Positions 56,279 through 64,000 of a stretch of 64,000 nucleotides of DNA are shown piece after piece (position 1 is the first letter of the stretch; every line of letters begins with the position of its first letter). The DNA comes from Arion vulgaris (Eukaryota; Mollusca; Gastropoda; Stylommatophora; Arionidae). The DNA is taken from contig CM036754.1 of assembly GCA_020796225.1 (NCBI GenBank), positions 15,759,367-15,823,366 on the forward strand. The letters run 5' to 3'. The position numbers and the translations under genes are program-made. The notes beneath the pieces are model-generated. The model did not search any database, was not told the DNA's origin, and saw only the letters and a program-made list of their open reading frames with translations.

Positions 56279-56430
56279 ATATTGTGCAGCAAAATTAATA
56301 ACTTGTCAAATTTATATTTTTATTATACAGAAGCTATGAACCCATTATTTAATCAATCCTTGTCAATGTTACCATTTTTGTTTTCAGCAGTTAGTTAAAT
56401 GGACACTTTATACAGTATTTTGTTCCACTC

Positions 56431-57166
56431 TTAACCTTTTGATCCCGCCCTCCGTTTTACGGTATTATCATTAGTACACGAATACCGGGTGCCTACATAT
56501 CGGGATGAGAACCCCTCCTCGTTATTTGTCGGTGTTCAGCGATAACTTGTGTACTAGTGTGACGTCAAACACAGGAAATGCTTCCCATAAAGGTTTATCT
56601 AAATGGCGGTTTGCATCGTGTTTTGAAACATAGTGATTTGATATTTGTTTATTAATTTTAAAAAGATGAAACAACACTCTGAAAATTTCAGAAATGGTCA
56701 CTCGAAAAGGATAACCACAGAACAAGCTGTTGAACTTCTTTTAAATGATTCTGAAGATGAATTAGACTTAGAATATGATTATTCTGATAACGAAATCGAA
56801 AGTGAGTCGGATGATCATTTAGAAGAAGAATTATTTGAACCAACTGATGTTCAAATATAACAAACATGTCAGTGACTTTCCAAACATGGATTACAAAGAC
56901 AGACCAATCAAGAAAGTGAAGACACAATTTTGGTGCAATATTCTGTCAAAGTTTCCTGTGTCTAAAGGAAGGATCTACATGTTGGGAAGACTGGCATAGT
57001 AAGCAGGAATACTGGAGATGATGGGGTAAGTCGATAAAAATTATAGGACACTTAATTCTGCCAATCTATCTTGTTTTTCAAACAATTCTGATATGTACTG
57101 TTTTTGCTCAGGAGCCCAGGGGAGAGGGTTTTTTAAGGTATAGTTGGCCAGGGTTCAAAGGGTTAA
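56431..57166 (+). mobile_element. Internally deleted piggyBac-like transposon
   Basis: Ends TTAACCTTTTGATCCCGCCC and ggttcaaagggTTAA; near the left end is the ccgttttacggtatt motif. An open frame from 56666 (or 56645) to 56860 gives a short basic start then a strongly acidic region (NDSEDELDLEYDYSDNEIES), the typical N-terminus of piggyBac transposases. The DDD catalytic core is absent, so it can only be a relic or non-autonomous. Confidence 0.75.
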
Positions 57167-57250
57167 GCATTAATATTTGTTTCATTGCAAACAACCCGGT
57201 TCACATTATTATTTTTATATCTATTAATAACATGTCTATAAATTAATACA

Positions 57251-57389
57251 TTAATTTCTAGTGGACCAGGAAACGCCTTGTTTTTACAAGCCATTTATTT
57301 TTAGAATAAAAACGCCCTTTAGTGTGGCTTCTGGTAAAAGGCGGCAACCCAAAGCCACATAGTGTGGCGTTTAGTCCACAAGGAGTTAA
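57251..57389. mobile_element. piggyBac-type MITE, GTGGACCA family
   Basis: TTAATTTCTAGTGGACCA and, inverted, TTAACTCCTTGTGGACTA. Internal aaaacgccctttagtgtggc is shared (in the other orientation) with 38296-38438. Confidence 0.9.
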
Positions 57390-57474
57390 ATATGAAGGTA
57401 AATAATTTAATACAAATTTACTGTTGATTGTTAAATATATTACTGACTTTTTTTTCAGATTACTAATATTTATA

Positions 57475-57715
57475 AATAGCTGTGGGTTGGGCATACCCTA
57501 CGGAAGGCACAGTCACTAGACAAGCACTTGAGTGGAACCTGCAAGGAAAATGGAATAAGGGATGTCCTAAAAAAACCAGGAGATGAAGTCTTCTGGAGGA
57601 ACTGAAGGGTGCTGGACTATCCTGGGAGACTATAAATATAACAGTCAGAGACTGAGAAAAATGGTAAACAACTGTTGAGGCCCTATGCTCCACGAGGAGC
57701 GGACAGGAATAAGTC
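57475..57715 (+). mobile_element. LINE RT C-terminal fragment
   Basis: CGLGIPYGRHSH-like start, ALEWNLQGKWNKG, ELKGAGLSWE and EALCSTRSGQE in shifted frames; related to 29420-29725. Confidence 0.8.
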
Positions 57716-57972
57716 AGTATTTATAAATTAAACAATAAACTACTGTTCAGACCACATTTTGTTGCAGTCTAAGTAAGCCTGTATTGATGTTATTGATTGA
57801 TTGACAGGGCAATCATCATTGCAATTAAGTGAATAACCATGTGTGCTTTGATCTAATCCTTGCACAGGTAGATCTCAGCGCAGCGTACAAACTGTTTAGC
57901 ACCGCAAGGTTCCCACTTTCATTTTGAAGATGGAAAAAATGTATACTATTGTTATTATTAATATGGACTCTT

Positions 57973-58022
57973 GTTATGTTATTGCTATGACATTCATGTT
58001 ATGTTATTGCTATGACATTCAA
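57973..58022. repeat. 25-bp direct repeat, 2 units
   Basis: atgttatgttattgctatgacattc twice in succession. Confidence 0.85.
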
Positions 58023-58027
58023 GTAAT

Positions 58028-58380
58028 AGTGATGAATCTACAACACTAACCAGACTGCAAGAATTCCAAGTCAAATGTGTTGTAGCTAGACAAGAACACT
58101 ATGCGGGTAGCCAAAGAAGAATAGTAAACCAACAAAGAACCGGTGTCATTAGTCGCCACACTCTGAGAGACATACTGAGGAGGAGATTGGAGGACTAATT
58201 TGTTCAACATGCAGTGAAATTGATCCGAGGACTAAACTAAGAACTGTTATCGTTAGTTGCCACACACTGGACATGAAAACATACTGAGAAGGAGATCGGA
58301 GTACTTATGGACTAATTGGTTCTACGTGCATTGATGGTGATCTGGCGACTAAATTATTGCTGATAACATTCAATAATTAT
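58028..58380 (+). mobile_element. LINE RNase H C-terminal fragment with a duplicated end
   Basis: [39 protein letters not shown]; the block tgtcattagtcgccacac..gagatcgga is partly repeated at 58240-58340. Confidence 0.84.
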
Positions 58381-58430
58381 TATTAGTGTTCAATGTTGTG
58401 TGCACATTATCAAAGAGTTATTAACCCTTT

Positions 58431-58607
58431 AGCTGCTAAGGATGTGTATATACGTTTTTACCATTTCCTGCTAAAGACGCATTAACACGTCTGTTATTAT
58501 CTCTCCTCTGTGGGCTAAAGATGCGTAAACACGTTTTGTGACCTTGAAACAAAGAGTAGCTATTTTTAGCTCCGTCTTCAGAAAGTATGTAGCAGCGAAA
58601 GGGTTAA
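58431..58607. mobile_element. piggyBac-type MITE, TTAACCCTTT family
   Basis: TTAACCCTTTAGCTGCTAA at the left; agcagcgaaagggTTAA at the right. 177 bp, no coding sequence. Confidence 0.9.
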
Positions 58608-58630
58608 TAAACTATGAGAGTTGCCATAGC

Positions 58631-58697
58631 ACAGTAAACTGAATATGTGCACACAGTGAACTGAATATGTGCACTCAGTGAACTGAATATGTGCACC
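58631..58697. repeat. 22-bp tandem repeat, 3 units
   Basis: cacagtgaactgaatatgtg-type units immediately after the MITE. Confidence 0.88.
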
Positions 58698-58739
58698 AAC
58701 GGATCATGTTCAATTATCAGTACAATTATCAGTACAATT

Positions 58740-58860
58740 TGAAAATAGGTACTGAACATATAACTGGTGCCTAGAAAATCAACGACTCATTTACTTTAGT
58801 TGATGTCGACATCCTACTAAGAATATGCCACGATCTTTATTTTCATACAGGGTAAAAAAT
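58740..58860 (+). mobile_element. SINE-E tail fragment
   Basis: actgaacatataactggtgc ctagaaaatc and the ttgatg..aac..atgccacgat block as in 32265-32480. Confidence 0.65.
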
Positions 58861-59086
58861 AAATTGTTCAACACATAACTAGATTCTATTTTTGATTTAA
58901 TCAGATTAATATTTAATCAGACATGTTGATACTTACAATTTATTTGTTTCTTCTTCATTAACAAGATCACATTTTAAACAGTATGTGAATGTTGAGTCAT
59001 AAACAAACATGTGAAATTACAAATAAACAGATAAAACTCTTCAGTCTTTATGTGACATTTCTGTTATCTTTGTCTTTTTTTCTTCT

Positions 59087-59333
59087 TTTGACGTTCATGA
59101 CCACTTGTTAACCACTCTTTGTGATTTGTATGTAATTTGAGTTTAAGAGCGATTATACATTGTGCCAGTTATGCGCCTACAACTAGGTCAGAACGTCCAA
59201 TTTCTGTGACGCTTTTTATTTACTAGGGTAGCTTTCCTAGGCTCCTAGCTCTGTAGCCTCTTACGACATGCCTTGTAGGTCGCAGTGCTGCTATTCTTTG
59301 CTCCCCTTGAGAGCCCCTGACAAAACACAGGCA
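59087..59333 (-). mobile_element. SINE-B copy
   Basis: ttcttcttttgacgttcatg to ccccttgagagcccctgaca, reversed SINE-B. Confidence 0.84.
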
Positions 59334-59404
59334 ATTTCTGTTATGATTCATCACAAGCATGTTCTGGTGTGTCTCCAAGGAGTACATGTGAAGCATAAAT
59401 CTAT

Positions 59405-59648
59405 TTAACCCTTTGCTGCTACATACTTTTGAGGCTGAGCTAAAAATAGCTACCCTTTGTTTCTAGGTCACAAAAGTGAATGTACGCCTATAGCAGTGAC
59501 AGTAGCAATGTATAACGTGTTAACACATCTTTAGCCCACAGAGGAGAGATAATAACAGATGTGTTAATGCGTCTTTAGAAGTGAATGGGCAAAACGTATA
59601 TATATATATATATATATATATACACGTCTTTAGCAGCTGAAGGGTTAA
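59405..59648. mobile_element. piggyBac-type MITE, TTAACCCTTT family, with (TA)n
   Basis: TTAACCCTTTGCTGCTACA and agcagctgaagggTTAA; internally very similar to 15184-15412 and with a (TA)n run at about 59599-59622. Confidence 0.92.
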
Positions 59649-59756
59649 GAAAAATACAAGAGTTGGGGTTTTTTCAGAATAATGTTAGGAAGACCATGGA
59701 TTGCAAATAATAAATAAATGAGATACTGAGTGACACAAACACATACAGGAAGCTTA

Positions 59757-59925
59757 TTCTTCTACTTCTTCTTTTTGCGTTTGCCCGCTCTGAATTCAGG
59801 CGTGGTCAGGGCGCATGGTATTGCACTTCTGACTGATTTTTGCATGATGGCATGCTTTCCTTATTATCAGTGTCCCCCGCAATACAGGGGTGACTTCTCC
59901 AACTTCAGAGGTTGGGAAGCTTATC
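59757..59925 (-). mobile_element. SINE-D copy with (GAA)n tail
   Basis: On plus: cttctacttcttctttttgcg, gaattcaggcgtggtcagg, cttattatcagtgtcccccg, acttctccaacttcagagg. Confidence 0.8.
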
Positions 59926-60054
59926 AAACAGATTGAGAGGAGACAGTTTGAATTAGTAACTTGTAGTGAGAACTGAGTGTTGGAGTACTTCCAAGTTTTT
60001 AGATTGATGTGTTTCGTCTCTTTCCTACATTTGATATGTGTAGAATGTTTTAAG

Positions 60055-60293
60055 GCGCTTTAAAGCCGTAGGATTGACTTCATTGCACGGGTTTTAACCC
60101 ATATGGATTGCCCCTCTCCACAGAAATGGCACACCACCTGCCGAGAGTACTGCACAAACTCTGTAACTCCGGCAACAGTCCTTGAGGTCTCTGGAAAAAA
60201 TGCACCCGTGAACAGATCGGCACTGTCTGGATTTGAACCCACGACCTTCAGATTGTAAGGCACGGGCTTAACTGGTACTTAGCCACAGAAACC
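60055..60293 (-). mobile_element. SINE-C copy
   Basis: Reverse of SINE-C: gattgacttcattgcacggg, gtctctggaaaaaatgcacc, ggatttgaacccacgacctt, ttagccacagaaacc. Confidence 0.88.
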
Positions 60294-60299
60294 TCCGTG

Positions 60300-61560
60300 G
60301 GATGTGTAATAGTATACCGTCTCTGCACCTACATTCTATGTTTTGGCATGTGTAATGGTGTATATTCTCATTTCCTTTATATTTTATGTTTGTGTGTGAC
60401 ATGTAATGGTGTATGTATGAGAGCTTGAAGGGGGCAGCGTTTAGCAGGTGGACAAAAAACGCTTTAAAGACACTCTTAAAGTGTCTCTGAAATGCTTCGA
60501 TATAGACAATACGTGCTGGGAATCCCTTGTTCAAGATCGCCAAATGTGGCGCTGTAACAACAAAAGAGGAACCGAATAGCTGAGAATCATCGTATTGTTG
60601 AGTCACAGAGAAAGCGAGCAGCGCGAAAAGACAGAGCACACAACACGCACATGTCTAACCTTGATCATGTATGCCCCACCTGTGGTCGGGATTCTGTTCT
60701 AGGATTGGACTCTACAGTCACCTCCGCACACACCAGAGGTGCAACAGTACACGTCTGAGATTGTTGTCATCATCGCTGCGATGGACGGCTATTATAATGG
60801 TGTATTTTCTCTTCACCTACGTTTTATGTTTGTGTATGACATGTAATGATGTATTTTCTCTTCACCTACGTTTTATGTTTGTGTATGACATGTAATGATG
60901 TATTTTCTCTTCACCTACGTTTTATGTTTGTGTATGACATGTAATGATGTATTTTCTCTTCACCTATGTTTTATCTTTGTGTGACATGTAATGGTGTATT
61001 TTCTCTTCACTTATGTTTTATGTTTGTGTATGACATGTAATGATGTATTTTCTCTTCACCTATGTTTTATCTTTGTGTGACATGTAATAGTGTATTTTCT
61101 CTTCACTTATGTTTTATGTTTGTGTGTGACATGTAATGGTGTATTTTCTCTTCACCTACGTTTTATGTTTGTGTGACATGTAATGGTGTATTTTATCTTC
61201 ACCTACGTTTTATGTTTGTGTATGACATGTAATGATGTATTTTCTCTTCACCTATGTTTTATCTTTGTGTGACATGTAATGGTGTATTTTCTCTTCACTT
61301 ACGTTTTATGTTTGTGTGTGACATGTAATAGTGTATTTTCTCTTCACTTATGTTTTATGTTTGTCTGTGACATGTAATAGTGTATTTTCTCTTCACTTAT
61401 GTTTTATGTTTGTATGTGACATGTAATGGTGTATTTTCACTTACATTTTATGTTTGTCTGACATGTAATGGTGTATCCTCTATTGATCTCCATTTTATGT
61501 TTGTGGGATGTGCAATGGTGTATTTTCTCTTCACCTACGTTTTATGTTTGTGCATCATCT
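60300..61560. repeat. About 50-bp tandem repeat, about 17 units, split by a LINE tail
   Basis: Unit: catgtaatggtgtattttct + cttcacctacgttttatgtt + tgtgtgtga. About two divergent units precede the LINE tail (60416-60793) and about 15 follow it. Small chance frames run through it. Confidence 0.94.
60416..60793 (+). mobile_element. LINE C-terminal tail with zinc finger, inside the satellite
   Basis: GELEGGSV-like start, [20 protein letters not shown], then HTCLTLIMYAPPVVGI and [19 protein letters not shown]: the Cys pair is in one frame and the His pair in another, so the C2H2 finger is frameshifted. Sense copy of the family at 47240-48120. Confidence 0.88.
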
Positions 61561-61594
61561 CTTCACCTACATTCTTAGTTTGTATGTACTGCTG

Positions 61595-61680
61595 AGGTGC
61601 AATGAAAACAAGCTGTGGGAAAAGACAAAACCCACAAGTGCAACCCTGATCATGTGGTGATTTTATTCCAGAATTGGACT
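61595..61680 (+). mobile_element. Scrap of the same LINE tail
   Basis: acaaaacccacaagtgcaac, cctgatcatg, ttccagaattggactcta; a second, shorter copy after the satellite. Confidence 0.65.
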
Positions 61681-61906
61681 CTAGGATGTATGACTTATTA
61701 TATAGTTTGTGTGATATGTAATTGTGTACCCTCTCTTCTTTAATTAACCCATAATGATATCTTTTTTCCTGTATGTGTAATGACCTCATTTCTGAGGATA
61801 TAATGATACAGATTTAGATAGTGTTGTGGAGGAGGTTATACATATTTGATTCTAACTGTGATTCCAAACAATGTCATTTTTTTCTTTGTATCATTATTGG
61901 CCTCTT

Positions 61907-62240
61907 TGTCTCAGGAGACAATAGGTCTTGCTTCAAGTAGTATGTTCTGCGCTGAATCACAACGTTTCTTGGGGCTGTAATGGCCTATTCTGGAGTGGTA
62001 ATCCTTGCCACAGTTGCTGTAGGTAAAACTAGAGACTGGAGCTGATACATAGGATGTTCTCTCTGTGCTCTCTTTGCCTCCACATGTGATGTTGTTTTTC
62101 TTCTTTTCTTTTGAGCCGCCCCTCACTGCCGCTCGCCATGCTTGCCTGTCTTTGGCCAGCCGCTCCCAGTGTTCTTTGTCTATGCCGCATGAAGCCAGAT
62201 CACGCTTGCAGGTGTCAATGAAGCGTAATAATGGTCGCCC
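61907..62240 (-). mobile_element. LINE C-terminal zinc-finger tail
   Basis: Minus strand: a WERLAKDRQAWRAAVRGGSK-like segment, then FTYSNCGKDYHSRIGHYSPK and CDSAQNILLEARPIVS with a stop. One finger His is replaced. Inverted sister of 2252-2395. Confidence 0.85.
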
Positions 62241-62301
62241 ATATCTTTGTATACGTAATAAATGAATTATGTTTCTGCTTTTTCTTTCTTAGTTATTTTC
62301 T

Positions 62302-62324
62302 CTCTCTCTCTCTCTCTCTCTCGG
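62302..62324. repeat. (TC)n microsatellite
   Basis: About eleven uninterrupted TC units. Confidence 0.97.
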
Positions 62325-62399
62325 TAGAGTTGATTGGTTCTCTAAAGTAATGCAAATTCCAGATTGATTTTCTACTTCTGTCTTTTTTAGTGTCCATGT

Positions 62400-62830
62400 T
62401 TGGCTTCAATAGCTATATTGTGTGAGACAAAGTTTCTACGCAGAATGCTGGGAGTAACAAGAAGAGACAGACTTAGAAATGAAGACATCAGTACTGAACT
62501 TTATCAAGAAGCAACAAATTAAATGGTTCGCCACATAAGCAGATTACCAACAGGCAGTATACTACAGAGAGCAATGTTACTCTGATACAGTGGATACAAA
62601 GCAAAAGGCCGGCCATGCAAAAGGTGTACTCAGAGATAACAGAGGCAACGAAAGACACTATTTATGAAGCACACACAAAAGCCTGTGCTAGAAATTTCTT
62701 CTTTCCCTGAAGCTGTGAGGCAAATCGGGCCTGGAGAAGAGAAAAACAAGGTGCATAGAGAGGCTCGCTCCAAGTGTCTCCTTTTTTGACCTGACGCTGG
62801 AAGGCAAAACAGGATTAGAGAATAGATAGA
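62400..62830 (+). mobile_element. LINE RT C-terminal fragment (longest of its family)
   Basis: KFLRRMLGVTRRDRLRNEDI, KKQQIKWFATAD-like (shifted), AKGRPCKRCTQR-like, ending ctgacgctggaaggcaaaac and an atagatagatag tail. Confidence 0.82.
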
Positions 62831-62899
62831 TAGATTGTGTCAGACAGTCAGACATGCATGCACACACACATTTGTTTTAACAATGATACCGTATGAAAT

Positions 62900-63490
62900 G
62901 GTTTCTGGAAAAAATATTCACATAAGAATAAATTTAAATGTCATGGATATTTTACATTTTAGGAAGATCTCAGATGATGAACAAGAAATGTAGCAACATT
63001 ATAATTTATGGCATAATATTTTCTAAATCATAAATGCTTAAAAATAATTATAAAAAAGTTTAATGTTTTTTTTCATGTTTCATCAATTTTTAAATGCAAA
63101 CAAAATATTTCTTATCCTTGGTTTCTGCAAAGGCACAATTCAAAAATAGGTTTAGCAACAACAACCTTGCACAGTAACTGGTTAACAATAGAACTTGCAA
63201 CTCATATTTAAAAGTAGTTACTTTGGCAAGTGTAAAATGTTAAGTTATCAGCAGAGTGGTTACAAAACTATAAAAATAGAAATACATTTAGATTAATCTT
63301 GTTCTTTGGATTGAAAATTATAGATCAGCAGTTCTCAACCCTTTTTCTGTTGTGTCTTCTTATGTTATGCGATCGACGTCATGGCACATTGTGCATTCCC
63401 ATTTATGCTCTGTCCTCTGCTTCAGCAGCCATCCCAAAGTTCATTTGCTCACCATACCCATGAGAAGTTGATTAGTATATCTTCTCTCTC
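62900..63490. other. 3' flank, nothing recognised
   Basis: AT-rich; no coding or repeat signal that I can support. Confidence 0.4.
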
Positions 63491-63499
63491 TACCACATA

Positions 63500-63700
63500 G
63501 ATGACACATGTCCAAACTTAACGCCTAATTTTCGAACTCGTTACAGTATCTGAGACTTGCCCATATCACATAAATGAGAGCGTACCCCATTAATGACATA
63601 GACTCAGTCCATACTTCTGCCCACTTGAGTCTGCACATTGTTGGCAAGAAAGTCAGCACACTCGTTACCCTAGATTCCATTCCATCATGTGTCTTCTTAC
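63500..63700 (-). mobile_element. LINE RNase H C-terminal scrap
   Basis: Minus strand NECADFLANNVQTQVGRS, the GNE.AD..A pattern of RNase H, with a stop just before it. Confidence 0.7.
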
Positions 63701-63744
63701 TTGGACAGATGATTTTCACATTTGTGATACATTTTAAAAATAAC

Positions 63745-64000
63745 ATTCTTCTTCCCCCCTAGGGTGACATAGGTCCAGAACAAAGGCCTTCCAAGCCATC
63801 CTATCCACGGTCATCTTTTCTAGATCTCTTCCCATTTTCTTGCATTCTGTCTTCAACTCCCATCTCCAGGTGTTCCTGGGTCTTCCCTTACCTCTATTAC
63901 CCTGGGGGTTACATCGGAGGGCCTGTCTAGTGTGTGTCCTATCCATCTCCACCTTTTGCCCCTTATCTCTTGTTCCATTTGGTGTTGTCCTGCTCTGTCC
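63745..64000 (-). mobile_element. LINE RT C-terminal fragment, cut by the window edge
   Basis: RWMEMDRTHTRQALRCNPQG-type segment, GRPRNTWRWELKTECKKMG, VDRMAWKAFVLDLCHPRGEE and stop; ends in a gaagaatg tail. Confidence 0.87.

Noticed and set aside
56645..56860. Small acidic host protein downstream of GANAB
   Set aside because: It lies between TTAA-ended inverted-type termini and looks like a piggyBac transposase N-terminus; treated as a transposon relic.
62065..62265. Open frame on the plus strand near 62.1 kb
   Set aside because: Shadow of a minus-strand LINE zinc-finger tail.
1..64000. Bacterial or phage features (operons, Shine-Dalgarno sites, terminators, att sites)
   Set aside because: The window is clearly spliced animal DNA; none of these would be meaningful.

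Overview
The window is animal nuclear DNA dominated by one large, intact, plus-strand gene. Its predicted protein is the catalytic alpha subunit of ER glucosidase II (neutral alpha-glucosidase AB, GANAB, GH31 family). I could place 22 coding exons from 5240 to 56278. All introns are GT-AG and the reading frame stays open throughout, giving 2751 bp of coding sequence, stop included, and a 916-residue protein. The catalytic pair (Asp514 in the WNDMNEP motif, Asp590 in the WTGDN motif) is present. Introns make up about 95% of the gene. I found no other host gene, rRNA, tRNA gene, operon or CRISPR array.

The AT-rich sequence, the RNase H-bearing non-LTR retrotransposon fragments with very short RT C-terminal pieces, and the many SINEs suggest an invertebrate, most likely a lophotrochozoan such as a mollusc. 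That assignment is inference from style, not from a diagnostic marker.

Layout. 1-5.2 kb: upstream flank with SINEs and LINE tails; one SINE ends less than 100 bp before the start codon. 5.2-56.3 kb: the GANAB gene, whose introns hold dozens of 5'-truncated LINE fragments, SINEs of about eight families, DNA-transposon MITEs and at least six satellite-like tandem arrays (31, 69, about 39, about 46, about 60, 41 and about 62 bp units). 56.4-64 kb: 3' flank with an internally deleted piggyBac-like element, several TTAA-ended MITEs, a roughly 50-bp satellite split by a LINE tail, and more LINE and SINE remnants.

The most informative structures are nested insertions with visible target-site duplications: a SINE in a SINE, a LINE in a SINE, a SINE in a LINE with an empty-site paralogue 32 kb away, and a piggyBac MITE in a satellite monomer. 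A second theme is that several unrelated LINEs and three SINE families end in the same (GAA)n tail, and that the SINEs look like mosaics of shared heads, middles and tails. I saw no convincing new gene system. The novelty here lies in the organisation of the mobile elements.
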